From NCBI GenBank assembly GCA_037178625.1, contig CM074132.1, positions 2,852,001-2,916,000 of the forward strand: a stretch of DNA of 64,000 nt, given 5' to 3'. The position numbers and the translations under genes were made by a program. Every line of letters starts with the position of its first letter. The stretch's first letter is position 1. Below the pieces are notes generated by a model, which saw nothing but the letters and a program-made list of their open reading frames with translations, was not told the DNA's origin and made no database searches. The DNA is from Skeletonema tropicum. Lineage: Eukaryota; Bacillariophyta; Thalassiosirophyceae; Thalassiosirales; Thalassiosiraceae. Of this stretch, positions 10,761 through 23,395 are shown piece after piece.

Positions 10761-10872
10761 TACAACTTTTCACTCTACCTCATTAAGAGAAGTTAGTAAG
10801 TAGAAGTACTTACAAGCCTTTATGCGCATTTAAATCATGTTTGCGGAACGAAAAGAGTTTCCCCGGCCAGAC

Positions 10873-11841
10873 TAAGGACAGAATTATGTCTGTAGAATAA
10901 GCATTCAGGTCAGAAGGAATGGCAATCGATGCATTTATCGTTTGGGCGGATCAATCCATCGTTTCCTTCAGCACACTTCTTCTCTTCTTTTCCAATATCA
11001 TCACAAGTACTAACAGATATCGACCACTGCCACTGATAAGAAGATCATCAACATGTGCCGCAAACACTCCAGTGACGACGACAGTCGTAAGAACAATTCG
11101 ACTGTAGATTCTCAAGCTCAAGCCTTCTTTCCGCCTCTTCGAACAGTGACTCAGCCCACAGCCCCAGGCGACAGGGACAGGGCAAGGAAGGTCATTGATA
11201 CCAACAATCTTGACGAGCAAGACCTCAAGAACCTCAAGAACCTCAAGAAATTCGACCGTTTTCTGTACTACTCCATCCCTACTGTCGTGCGAGATGCCAT
11301 CAGGCCAGGGCCAAGGCCAAGGCCAAGGTAGTTAGTAACGATACCGAAGAGTTTCAGGTTCAGGTACAAATGCCTCTCCAGGATGGCAGTGGCAGCAAGT
11401 CGTCAATTGATTCGAATTCAACCGTCACGGCCACGGCCACAATGGTAGAAAGGAAAACTCGCATCTCGTACGAGTGCCACCCTGACTTGCTACTGGAAAT
11501 CCTCTGGGATGATGACCCAGGTTATTCTGTAGAGCAGGAGCACGAGGACTGTGTTGTTGATGTTGATCCCATCTTGCAGCTCATGTACAACACGACGAGA
11601 AGGCAAAGGCAGTAAGTACAATAAGGCACCGACACCGATCATGATCATGTACAGAGGCAATTCTCTCGCTTCTCTCTGCTGTCGCACAATGGCTACAACG
11701 TGAGCTGCAACAGCGGCAGGAAAGTAACGCCGTAGCAGCTGAAGCAACTGGAGCTCTTGTTAGGGCAATGAAAAGGTCTGGCTTGTTCAGCAGTGGTTTC
11801 CAACCTGGTATGTCTGCTCAGAGATTTAGTAGGATTTTGTG
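10873..11841 (+). pseudogene. Repeat-family gene, copy 4, with both exons but a frameshift
   Basis: The ATG at 11053 starts the same protein as copies 1-3. A GGCCAA microsatellite near 11303-11327 has expanded relative to copy 1 and shifts the frame, ending it at 11331; the correct frame resumes by 11370 (MPLQDGSGSK) and runs to 11615. It then meets the donor GTAAGTAC. A possible short intron ending in ACAGAG at about 11656 would join it in frame to an open stretch ending SAQRFSRIL at a TGA near 11840. That tail has helical, protein-like composition and may be the family's true C-terminus. This is the longest copy but it is broken. Confidence 0.55.
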
Positions 11842-12421
11842 ATGCCCTTTTGACATGGGGTTTACAAGTCAACTTCATGTATAAACCAGTACACTAGACA
11901 CATAATATCAATAGTCCTTTATGTCAATTGTGTAGTATGACTGGTATCATTAATTTTAATTGTGCAGTATGACTGTATATTGTCTACACTTCACCACCTT
12001 CTTTCGTCCTCAACAATTTTTTCATAATTTGTGCTGCTGATTGCAGACACATATTAGATATCCTCCTAGAATTATGAATGCATCGACACAAAACGACACC
12101 GATGACCCATAAAAGCGATATTTAATGAATATGTGTTGTGATTAGGTTTACAAAGTCGCTCGTGTCGGCTTCTACTCACCCCCAGCCGACAATCGTTCAA
12201 AATGGAGCAGAAATCGTAGTGTAAGAGATAGGCACTAATACGTCTGTAGGCGAGATGTTTCGCCCATTTCCGATGGCACCATTCGATTTAGCATCAAATT
12301 ATGGATTAGGATACTTATTATCCATGAATTATATTCGTAATTAGTAGTGATATGGACTTGCTGGTGGAGTGAGATTTATGTTTACATGTTGTGATTTAGC
12401 TGGTGTATGAGAGATGAGAAC
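11842..12421. other. Intergenic, AT-rich
   Basis: I see no gene or repeat in this interval apart from short direct repetition of the phrase TGTGTAGTATGACTG / TGTGCAGTATGACTG near 11929 and 11961. Confidence 0.4.
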
Positions 12422-12611
12422 CCCGCCGTCAGTAGGGCAGAAGGGGGTTGAAGGGCTGTGCGCTCTGACATGTCAAATGCCGCCTCGGACAAAAATTGCG
12501 TGGACACGAACGTCCTCAACGGTCGGACAACTTGTCAACTAAAACAGCGGACAAATAGTCCACGTCAAGGGGACAATTCCGAGCACTGCGTGGACACCCT
12601 ACTACGGCGGG
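12422..12611. mobile_element. Small MITE with CCCGCCGT terminal inverted repeats
   Basis: CCCGCCGTCAGTAGGG at 12422-12437 is the inverse of CCCTACTACGGCGGG at 12597-12611 apart from one extra base. The about 190 bp between them hold several CGGACA and GTGGACA motifs, reminiscent of the CCGGACAC motifs inside the pogo element at 9698, but the terminal repeats differ. No coding capacity. Confidence 0.5.
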
Positions 12612-12921
12612 CCAAATAAAATCCCTCCCCATCACAGGAAGAGTATTTTGTAGCCTGTGTTGCTGTTGCAAATCACTTTTACATAAGAAATTACGTAAAT
12701 GCAGCAGGCTAGTATCTAGTATTGCATCATCACTGGCAATCAAAACATGCATCGCTCTGCACATCATTGAAGAAATCCTCCCAATTTTGACGCCATAATC
12801 AGGAGAGTACGAGCATAATCACTCACAGCACTCCAAAACATCTTTCGTGTAAAGCATTTCTACCTTCTTCCTCCTCTCCACCATCTCCTCTCCACCACCA
12901 ACAACAACTACAATAACAACT

Positions 12922-13455
12922 TTATAAGTTATCACCAAATCGACACGCCAACACACTTATAATCACTCCACTCACTGCCCAGCAAACTGCAGCTATTTGA
13001 CAATACAGTTGATATCCCCAACTCTTGTCAAAATCTTCCATGCCTCTTGCACCAGCGTAGGCATATACTGCCGTGGTAAGTACATGTGTTAATAGCAGTA
13101 GGATAAACCAGCATTTTGTTGGAAGTGTGTGTTGTTGGTTGTTGCTGCAATCACGGCAGCACCCCTTTTTGTCAGTTTTCATTGATGTCTGATTCTGATC
13201 TGTAGAGGTGACTACTTCTGCTTCTGGATCCACGATATTATTTTTTGAATGATTGTTAGCTTGATGGTCTCCACATAGGTATACTATTCGAAGCCCCGTC
13301 AAGCCAGTCGCAATTGGAAATAGAAAGAGCACGATTCCGGAGTCGTATCCCCCTCTTGCCCATAGTGTAATGGACCATATCCAGAACAGCAGGCCAATTG
13401 ATATGTGTAGAATGGAGATGAGACGGGCAATTTTGAGGTGGTGTGTTGAGTGCAT
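12922..13455 (-). CDS. Small four-helix membrane protein, unknown function
   Basis: This 177-residue protein starts at an ATG and has four hydrophobic segments at about 10-32, 40-60, 113-135 and 148-170. Helices 2 and 3 are separated by a polar loop with a Cys pair (GCCRDC). The topology (four helices in two hairpins) is like many tetraspan proteins, but I do not recognise a specific family and no catalytic motif is visible. It is transcribed divergently from the giant gene at 13892, from which it is separated by about 440 bp without other features. Confidence 0.6.
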   Translation of the reverse strand: MHSTHHLKIARLISILHISIGLLFWIWSITLWARGGYDSGIVLFLFPIATGLTGLRIVYLCGDHQANNHSKNNIVDPEAEVVTSTDQNQTSMKTDKKGCCRDCSNNQQHTLPTKCWFILLLLTHVLTTAVYAYAGARGMEDFDKSWGYQLYCQIAAVCWAVSGVIISVLACRFGDNL

Positions 13456-13891
13456 TATTGTTTGATGTTGCTTTTCTTTGTAGTCGAATATCCTTGGTGC
13501 TGAATCTTCGTAGTCGAATATCCGTGGTACTATTGCTGCATGTGTTGGACCCTTAATCTCCGTGGCAACGCCGTCCGCTGTTGCTGTGATAGCTTCCTTC
13601 TATCTCCGTGTAGTACAACTACTATTCTCCATTTCAGAACGAATGAAATGCTGCAAAAGCGCGGAGAGTGACAGTCGAACTCTACGTGGGTACGTACTAA
13701 TTCCTACGTACGACAGCTTCCCTCCAAAAAAGAGAGAAAGAGCAGAAGTCCCAAACCCGGCCAACCATGGTGGCAAGATCAAAGAGATGATGGCCTCCTT
13801 CTTTCACCTCCCGTAACCAATAATATTGATCCCCCAACAATCAATCAATCAATCAACAGTAATAGAAAAAGACCTCAAATCATAGCGCAAA
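13456..13891. other. Divergent intergenic region
   Basis: This is the spacer between the divergent genes at 12922 and 13892. It has a direct repeat of CGTAGTCGAATATCC near 13480 and 13510 and a run of CAAT repeats just before the ATG at 13892. The 84-codon frame here does not look like protein. Confidence 0.45.
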
Positions 13892-16800
13892 ATGACGGAG
13901 CTAGATCCGTCCATCTCCCTCCCCCTCCTTCGTGGCCTTGCTCGGAGTACAGGCTACACTCGGCAACAGCGAGACCAGGTGGACGATACTACCACTGATA
14001 CGAAACCATCGTCGTCAACATTATCATCCTCATCATTCTCATCACCCAACAATAGCAACAAATCATCATCATCATTGACACAGAAGCAATCACTCGCCAC
14101 CAAAACTCCAAGCAGTCATCCAAAATCACCCACCACCAAGGACGATACTGATGGAGGAAAAACAACCAACGAATCAGAACAGCCACCCCTTCCGGTAAAA
14201 TTACACACCCTCCTCTCCTCCACGACCACCACCAATAATGAAACTATAGTTCACTGGATGCCTCACGGGCGTAGTTTTAAAGTGTGCAACTATTCCGCAT
14301 TGTTGTCTCTTTTGGATGCAACAACAGAGGAGGAGGGGGCGCAGCAACATCATCATGATGATGATGAGGATGGGAGGGACAATAATACTGACAAAACTAC
14401 TACCAACGTCGAACAGCAACCAAATGAGAATGATGATCAAGTGAAGAAACAACAACTACTAACCAACCTATTGAAAAGTTGGGGATTTCATCAATTTGAA
14501 TCGGGAGTGGATATGGGGTCATTTTACCATGAGGATTTTTTACGTTGTCATTTGGACAAGTGTGTGGAGAGTACGACTTTGACGACGTATGATGAGGGGA
14601 GAATTATTTCTACTACTACTACTTCTTCAGTGGAACCGATGGAAGAAGAGGAGGATATTGATGATGATGATGATGAAGTTATGGAGGATGGAGATGAAGA
14701 GAAACCTACCGCAGCAGTGGCAGCAGCAGCAGCAGTTGGTGGGGGGAACAATAATAATGATGATGTTGCTGCCCCAACCGATGAAGAAAGTACCTTCATG
14801 GCTATCACCGCATGTACGGATGTCAATATTGCACGTCAATATTTAGAAATGAGTGGGAATCAATTGGAAATGGCGGTGAGTTTATTCATGGATGTTGGCG
14901 GCGGCGGCGGCGGCGGCGGTGGCGGTGGTGGTGGTGGTGGCATTGATGGATTGAGGAGTAGTGCCGTCGCTGCCGGTTCTGCATCGTCTTCCTCCCCCGC
15001 AGCAGCAGCAGCAAGGTCGTCACGGACGACCAAAACTAAATCATCCTCTGACAAAAAGAAGGGCCAATCGAAGCGCAGTAGTAAGCAGCAGATGGCAAAG
15101 ACGAAGAAGAAGGAGGAGGAACCTGACTTTTATTCAATGACACCCATGCCGCTAATGTTACCACCATCAAAAAAGAAGAACAAGAAGTTGGTGCTACCAG
15201 CACAAAGGCTTGTTCAATCCGCACTCAAAGAATATTGTGCATTTCGGGTAATTCGTCGGGCATTGTTGATTTGGATAAAGAAACATCGAATTCAGCATCA
15301 GTCTAGCCAAACGCAAACGAACATCGTGATGCAATCGTTACCTTTGCACCACGAGAGTGACGTTCATCAATACCATCATGGCACACGTCATTTTTTGTTT
15401 CAGTCATTATTACACCCCTCCCTCCCTGTTCGACGGTGTGCAGCACGTATGATTATGCACAATATTCATCGTATTGATGATTGCAGCAGCAGCAGCAGTG
15501 GTGGTGGCGATGCCAATGACGGGAATGCGTCCGAACATTTCAAGAAGAAGATATTGGAGTTACAAGAAGTGCTCATAATTTTACTTCATGGAGTCATGTT
15601 TCAGGAGCCACCCTATCAAATAGAGAGTTTTGCCGTGGGCAATAATAATAATGATGGATCCCCGGCGCAGCAACAGCCCAAATCGTCACAGAGTGGAGGT
15701 GACCCAGCAATCCAACTAATGGCCATGCTACTCGCCTTGGTATGTGATGGTGGCTTTAGTAATATTATTGTGGAACACGAGGTAAAGGAACTTCAGCAAG
15801 AACAACAAAAGTGTTGTGCTGTGGGAGGAGGACAGCTGTCATCGTCGATGGATGCAATGGGGATGGGAATGTTTCTTCATCACAATGATGATGACGTATT
15901 ATGCCAATCCAAATTGCGGGAATTGTCATCTGATAGTATAGAATCGTTCGTCGCTAGTGGAGGTTTGCGATGGGCATGTGGTAGTATCGTTCGATTGTGC
16001 CACTTATTGGTTCATGGGGATGAAGGTGGTGGTGCAGCGGAACGGCATTACGGACGACAGGGCAGTGATAGTGATGATAGTCATTACGATCGAAACGTGG
16101 AACGAATGAATGAGATCAAAGCCCAAATGATTCAGACCAGGCTTTTGTTGTTGATAGATCTCGTTTACAAGTTGGTTTTGTTTGGAACAGTACCCGCAGC
16201 AGTTGATGGGCGAGATCCGTTTGCTCCTGGAGATGACAAAGGCAAAGATACGAAGGAGAAGAAGAAGATACTTGAAAAGGCAATTGCACGAAGGAAAGAA
16301 AATAGAGAGAAGGTATCTAGGATGTTAGAAAGGTCGTCTGGAGGCACATCACGGACGTCAAGTTTGTCAGCACTACGTCAGTCATTACGTTCTACTGCAG
16401 CATCGGGGGGCATGGGGTCGCCCCAGCTGAGTAGCGACAAGCGTACTGGGAACACAAGTGACAGTGGCAGTGGTGGGGATCCACCAAATCCGAGCGTTGC
16501 AGAAGAAAACCGCAGGAGGAAGGATAGAAGAAAGTCTTCGCTGGAGAGGGTCCATCAAATATTTTGGACGTCGACTTTGCCTGCTGCAAAATGCAGTCCT
16601 GCATTTGCTATTGATTCGGAAAGTCAAACTGATAATTCAGAAGAAGCGAGTGGTAATTTTTCACCCCTCGCTTGTCTGATAGCTGCGTATGAAATCCTTC
16701 GTTCAAAACCAGCCAGCAAGTCTTCACTTGTCACAAATGGTCAACTTCGGGGACTAGAGAAGAGTATTTCCACATTAGCACGATTAGTCGACCCAGCAGC

Positions 16801-19800
16801 AGCCAGTGCAGTTGTGGTTTCGGACCCAGAAATAGCTTGGGGAACAAAATTGTCTCAAACTACGTCATCAAAGAAACGTGATAGAGCATCCTCACACACA
16901 TCTCAGGATAGTCAGCGGTCGTCTTCATCTCCCTCAAGGGCTAGCCGAGCGCAGCAAATAGAGTCGAGAGCTAAAAGGGCAAGGACATCGTCGGGGAATG
17001 TTTCATCTCTTCTAGAGCGGTTGTCTGAAGTGGATGCGCCATCTGCGAATAGATCGAGTGGGTCATTAGCCGCTAGCAGTGGTGGAGCCGCTGCCCGTGC
17101 CTCGTTACCATCGCAGGAGAGTTCAAATTCGAACTCCTTATTCTCAGCACGTTATCGATCTACGATGGAAAGCATGCTTCGGGGTGCGACTGGGAATCCC
17201 TCTCCGTCTCGGGAGGGGTCATTGGGCCGTATACTTGCCTCGTCTGGGGCTGCCTCTAGGCTTGCTGCCGCAGGAAGTAGACCGGGGTCATCTTATTCTG
17301 CTCGTTCACCGTCGACGGCTGGATCACCGAATAGATCTATTCGTGCTCGTGCAGTTGCGTCTGGTCAACTAGATGAGTGGCGAGAACTAGAAGCCGCGGC
17401 CGCTGAAGATGAGGCCATGGACCTAGACATTTGTGACGATGAAGAAGAGAATCTAATGGGGCAAGACTCGGATGGTTCAGAAAGTGTATTTGAAGAAGTG
17501 ATAGACGTCAATGATGACGAAGATGGTGGAGAAAATGATGGAGGGGACGACAATGGAGAGGATGATGATGGTGAGCCATCATGTGATGATGAAGATACCG
17601 ACGAAGAATTATTCGAGGACAATGGTCAATTTGACGATGCTGTGATCAACATGGAAGAGATCAATGTCAATGATTCTAGTCAGCGAGACGATCACCATCC
17701 GCATAGTCGCAATAATCCACATCGTCAATCAGTTGCAGCTCGTAGCCCTACTTCACGTGCTGGGGCTGCACCTTCACCTATCGAATTGGCTGCTCAAAAG
17801 AAAGATCGAGAACATGCTTACCTCCGAGCGGCAATGCAACTTCTTGCATCGCAATATCCAGAATCTTCACGGAGAGGCGCAGCAACAGATAGCGGGAGGA
17901 ACCTGAGAAAAAGTCGTCCACATTCTATTTTTGCACACCCGACCGCGATAATCACATCTCCGTTGCTTACAAATAGTGCAGAGGTGTCTCTCCTCCGATC
18001 AATTTGTAATATAGTCAAGCCTCCGAGAAAGCCGCTGAATCTGAAAATATTCATGAGACGAGCACCGACTCAAGAGGAATTCTTTCGTGGCTCTCTCTCT
18101 CGTAATCCGATCGGTCTATCATCGCTGAAGGCTGGAACTTCTAACCCACAAGGCTCAGGCACAGGTGATGAGAGAAGATCTAGTGGACCCGACGAGCCTA
18201 GAGTCAGTGACTTGCGTTTGCATATTGCTAAGGACCTGCAAATGGAGGATTCGGCAGAATTGCTAGAGTTGCTTGTTGCTAACAAGATTCTGGACATCAA
18301 TTTGAAATTGCGAGTAGTGCAGCAAGTTCTCTGGAGGAAGTATGTGGAAGAAAATGCAACCAGTGCATCCTCCCTTGTTGCTGGTGCAGGTCCTGGGCAC
18401 CAGATGATTAGCACTGGGTCCGGTCTATCTATGATCTTCAGCAGTGCCGGTTTGACAGGAAGAGGTCGCAATGGAACAGCTGCAGACGATAATGCAGTCC
18501 TTGCTTCTTTCCCTCCCATGGTCGTCACCTATCGATTGGCAGGTGTGGATGGGGAAGCCACCGAAGATAAAGTTGAGCCGGAAGATTTAGAAGATCCAGA
18601 GGCGCCTGCTTCTCAAAACTCTCCCGAGGCCCGTGAACGGCGCATGGAGAAAGAATTTGGTATCACTCGCATTGTCACAAAACACCGGGGAATCCCTATC
18701 TTGCTTGCTTCTATCCAGGACACAATTTCAGGCTTGTTGCGCCGCATTCGAAGAGACGAGGTAGCAAGGAGGCGACAACTACAACATGGTACTCTAGGTT
18801 CAAATGCTGATGGCAATCTTACTAGGGAGATGTTTGCGAAGTCTCCGCCATGTTCTGGATTGGTACTCCTACGTCATTGTGCAAATCTTACCAGCAACAG
18901 AAAGAAACTTTTGGCAAATAGAGCTCCAACAATCTTGTTACGTCTATTATTGGATATATTGAATTCGATGAATAGATCTACGCCAGGCCGCAGACGTTCA
19001 TCTACTATTGACTTTACTTCAAGTGCAATGGATGTTGATAGCGTGGACAATATCAGCTTGTCGGGATCGGTAGCAAGCTCTTCAAGAGAACATCCAAAAG
19101 GTGGGCACACTGAAGGCAATCCAACCACACAAGCCTTACAAGAGATAATAGAATTGCTCGCTTCGGATATTTCTGCTGAACTCGCCGATGATTCGAACAT
19201 GATTTCGGAGTCAAATTCATTTGCGGATCTAAGCAAAATTGGTGACCAGCAGTCAGGTGACAACGAAGATGATAGAACACTCCCACTAGTACTGAAGTCC
19301 TTGCACTCAACAGACTTGAGCCCTCCTTTGCGGAAGGTAATTGCGAAGCTGCTTCCTTTCTTGACTTATGGGCAAGTATCACAATCGAAGGAGCTTGCAT
19401 CTTATTTTGCAAGATATATCAGCGTGGAGTCACTTGGCAGGGTGGAGGAGGATTCCATTCTTATGAATACATTCGTGGAAACAGCTAGAAATCTTCCACC
19501 TGTGGCTGTGTGTGATAACTTGCGAACAGCACTGATCCAAAACAGTTTCGTAGAAAAAGTGCGCCTGTTTTTGATGAGAGGTGCGCCATTGCATCCTCCA
19601 CCTTGGTCATCTGCATTGTATCCAAAGTCAGCGGACCAATCTATTGATAAGGACGCCTTGAAAGAAGAATGGAGGCAATACTTTGATCGACCGGGGCTGG
19701 AAAATGCATTTCAAATATTGACGGGTCTCTGCTCCAAGCATGCTTCGACTCAGCTACTCCTCTCAAATATATCTGAAGATGGAAGCTCAAACGATGATGC

Positions 19801-21751
19801 TGATAACCTCAGTCTGCTCACGCTCTGTCACTGGATGGAAAGTACTTCCGACAACACGTCATCTGATATTAAAAATCCAAATGGAATCCTAGCTGAAACG
19901 TTGTTAGATACATTGAAGGAAGGGAACGAATTATCGTCAAAAAAAATTGGTGCTATCAGAAAGAGAACTCGCGACAGGAAGCGAGAACTCGCTGATGAGC
20001 GTCGTAATAAAGCTTTGAAGGGGATGAGTGCTTTCGGAGCGATGGGTGGCTTGTCCACCGCCGCTTCTACTTCCGCCGGTGCATCTTCATCATCTGATAA
20101 CAGGTCTGCGTCTATGTTTGCTTCAATGTTTGGGGGACTCTCTTCCTCTTTGATGCCATCATCGGCACAGCCAAGAACACGAGCTTCATCAGCTAAAAGC
20201 TCTGAGGCTGCTGAGCCTGCAAAACCAGCTTGGATGGCGGAAATGGAAGCCCTCGACGATGAGAAAGGTGTCACGTGTGCTGTTTGTCAAGAAGGTAGAA
20301 CTTTTCAGCCATCGGAATTACTCGGTCTTTATGCTTACATGAAGAAGGTTACAATTGCTGCCGGTCAAGGAGGTGCAACAGGTGATATTGATGGAACCGT
20401 AATGCTATTATCTCTACCCATGTCTCTTCCTAGATCCAGCGTTGAAGCTTGGTTTCGAAAGGCAAGAATCGCCGCAAATGCTCTAGAAGGTTCAGCTCAT
20501 GCAATTGCGGCCATGTCTGCAGCTAATTCTACTTCTAGCGGCAGCAGTGGTCGTTCAAATCATTTCGTCACAACTGTTTCAGCTGGAAATGCTATACACT
20601 GCAGCTGTCACTCGAAAGCCAAAGCAGCTGACAGGAATCATCCCAAAGCCCCCAAAAGTGAGTGAGGGGTGTTGTTATGATTTAATTTCTGGTTCTAATG
20701 TCTGAGCTCACTTTACATTTTGTAATCAATTATAGGCGAATGGGAAGGTGCTAGTTTGAGGAATTCAAGAGTAACTTGCAATGTTATTTTGCCTCTTGTT
20801 TCTACGAAAACGTCCTCTGTTCCACTCATGTCAGTGGAAAATGCACTGGCAGATGTAAACAACGTCATGACTAATACTCTTGGCGTGCGTCCAAAATCTA
20901 CGCTTTGGAGTTGTTTGCATGATATTCGTTTTCTTCTTCTCCGCATGGCATATGGAGAAGCGTTGAGTGCTGACTGTGGCGGGGGGTCGTCATCTTCGAA
21001 CTTCTTGCTTGCCTTGTATCAACTTTATACTGCGGATATGTTTGCAGCAAATGCTGAACACGACGAGTCCCCTGAGGTGTCAAAGCATGCACGAAATCTC
21101 AGCTATGGCTTTCTGGTTGGTGAAGATATTGTTGATATGCCGACCTTCGATCGGAACTCGAATACTCGGTCGAAGCGACTGGAGAGGGGAGTAGCAGAAT
21201 CTGCCCCCATGGCTGCATTATGCTCTATTCTTTTCTACAATGTAGATGAAGAAACTGGGAGTGGTGCAAAGAGCAAAAGTTCTAGCCCACAGACAAGCAA
21301 AGCGCCATCACCAGCACGACAATGGGAGGTGAACAAAGCTAAATTCCTGATGGGACTGATTCGTTGCGCTGGGCATAGGCATTCACTTGGACTCACAGAC
21401 AGTGGCTGTGCAACCTCGAAAGGTCTATCAGCTGGTCGAAAGAATGCTGAGAAGACAAGATCGTTCGTGGACTGGCAAGATGATAGGTCGTCACAGAAAT
21501 CTTCAATGATAGATGACTACGGCAAGGCTCTGAGACCAATGATTACTCTTTACGCTGTTTTTGATCAGCTATCAAAAGAGTTTGTTGTGAATGATGATGA
21601 CGAGAGTACAGAGGCTGCTTCGGAGCGTTTGGCAGATAAGTTGGAGACTTGTTACAAGGCAAGTGACATTGAGGCTTTGCTGCAGATAGCAGAGATTACA
21701 ATGAGCCGTGATCTCATATGCAAATACTTTGAAAAGGGATGCACAAGCTAG
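13892..21751 (+). CDS. Giant UBR4-type E3 ubiquitin ligase with N-terminal HSF-like and UBA-like segments
   Basis: Two exons (13892-20657 and 20736-21751; intron GTGAGT...TATAG) encode 2593 residues. The C-terminus carries the UBR4/BIG-type E3 module: CAVC with Cys 2129 and 2132, LGLYAYMKK, the IHCSCH zinc ligands, then across the splice site EWEGASLRNSRVTCN, matching the family's conserved NxxxC block. Residues about 100-226 resemble a diatom HSF DNA-binding domain (VKLHTLL, HWMPHGRSFKV, SWGFHQFESGVDMGSFYHEDFLR) with a low-complexity insertion in the middle. Residues about 294-333 look like a UBA domain, followed by a poly-Gly run. Much of 750-1350 is Ser-rich or acidic and disordered. Known UBR4 proteins are larger and act with E2 enzymes on N-degron and mitochondrial substrates. 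Because the frame is continuous, fusion by assembly error is unlikely. Confidence 0.8.
14894..14942 (+). repeat. GGC/GGT microsatellite encoding poly-glycine
   Basis: An uninterrupted (GGC)n then (GGT)n run inside the 13892 gene encodes about 15-16 consecutive glycines right after the UBA-like segment. Its length is likely to vary between alleles. Confidence 0.9.
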
Positions 21752-21825
21752 TTTGGTATTGCTTCTATTCTGAAGGAGGCAGGGGATCGGGTACGATAGC
21801 ACAAAACAAATATTATTATCAAAAG

Positions 21826-21918
21826 AGAAGGATTTCTCCAATATTATTACCATGATGACCCAAGCCCAAGGGTAAATAAACCCCAAACTGCCATAATTCT
21901 TCACAAACACGCACCTGT
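21826..21918 (+). repeat. Dispersed 90-bp repeat, copy 1
   Basis: The segment TTTCTCCAATATTATTA, then AAGCCCAAGGGTAAATAA, CTGCCA and TCTTCACAA recurs in the same order and orientation at about 23400-23490. It has no coding capacity and lies in the 910-bp gap after the UBR4-like gene, where I see nothing else. Confidence 0.7.
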
Positions 21919-22661
21919 CGATGATCGTGGATAGAATAGTCATAGTCACTGTAACTCTCTCTAATCATCGTCTGAGAGAGCAACAAAGTTTGATAACTCC
22001 ACTAATACTGATCTATGATATTTCGAGATAAGATATGTAAGTATGCAGCAGACACAATCAACTTACTTCTATCTGCTCTGGGAAATGGGGAAGGCGACAG
22101 ACGATCTGGTAGCGAAGTGAATGATGTAACGAAGATCAATGACAATGAGTGAACCGGGCCCTGGACACTCAAAGCTTGCTACTATTGACTGTTGCTATTG
22201 AAGTTGATTGAACTAACAAATAAATTGATACTATTAAAAAGGTCTAGCAAGCTAAGCAGAGGCTTAATCTACTTCTTTGTGTGACGTATTTATCTTGATT
22301 GTCGGAATGCTTCGCAGACCGCATCTCAATGCTGTGTATGTAGCTTACTTACGTAAATGAGAATATCTATTGATGTATCGTGAGAAGGCTTTGGTACTTG
22401 GTACTCTCTTGAGGGCGACGCCCCGTGGGCCCAACAACTTTGGATGATCGTGTACATCACTTTAAAGTGTAAAGTGTATGTTGTGGGCAGCCAAATGCCA
22501 GCCTACCCGCGGGCTTTCCCTCGTCATTTTGATCATTTTTTGAGAACTCGACAATTCGAGATTTGCAAGAAAGTCGATACTGATTTGAAGCGAAGCGTTC
22601 AAGTTGTACATCTCCCCTACCCATTACCCATAGACAAAACATCATAGTACGTAAGGCGACA

Positions 22662-23111
22662 ATGATGACTACAAACTCTAACATGAAGGACGTGATGATC
22701 GAGACCAAGAAGAAAGAAGATGCAAAGCGGATGGGGTCGCCGCTGCCAAGGAAGGTTGAGGTGGCTGCAACGAAAAACGCTACTGCAACATTCACCACGA
22801 CCGTATGTAACAAGAATGGAGAAAAAAAAAACAAGCGTCAACGACGTTTCAATCCGCATTTGCGCAATATCCCAGACGACCAAGCGGTGTGCATCAGCCT
22901 CTCTGGGAACAAAGAGGATGGAAGAAAAGACTATCTTCCGACATTAGAGGAAGCTCAAAGAAGGGCTGACATGGTGCATAGGTTGCAACAGCAGATTCGT
23001 AATCTAGAGAAAGAATTGGCAATGAAGCTGAAGGAGGAAAAGGCGAAGAATGATGCGTCGTCATCAGTTGCTGGACGAAAACGTACAGCATGTCAATACA
23101 CACTATGTTAA
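22662..23111 (+). CDS. Small basic protein with C-terminal coiled coil
   Basis: The 149-residue protein begins MMTTNSNMKDV. Its first half is Lys-rich and polar with KKNKRQRR-type basic clusters that could act as a nuclear localisation signal. Residues about 100-135 (EEAQRRADMVHRLQQQIRNL) form a clear amphipathic coiled coil. It ends in ACQYTLC. I do not recognise the family; bHLH or bZIP relatives are possible from the basic-then-coiled pattern, but no DNA-binding signature is complete. The coiled-coil pattern supports it being real. Confidence 0.5.
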   Translation: MMTTNSNMKDVMIETKKKEDAKRMGSPLPRKVEVAATKNATATFTTTVCNKNGEKKNKRQRRFNPHLRNIPDDQAVCISLSGNKEDGRKDYLPTLEEAQRRADMVHRLQQQIRNLEKELAMKLKEEKAKNDASSSVAGRKRTACQYTLC

Positions 23112-23395
23112 CATTGCAATTGTAGGTAGTAGTTAGTAGGCTTTACGCTTCTCTGTAGACAGAGAGGCCACCTAAGTTATGCTTGTCTCATTAATGTGCA
23201 CGAGCTGTCTTAAGGACCGTAGATACAAATGTCAAATCTCAAATCTGATTAACTTTTAAGTACTACTCTAATGATGGGTAGAGCTGTCTCTTGTGACTTT
23301 CATTTTCACACCTGACTCTACTTATCTCTTTTATCTTGTCACTTTATGAACAAGTACAATACTCGTCTCAGAATGGCACTTGCTCTATAATTCAG

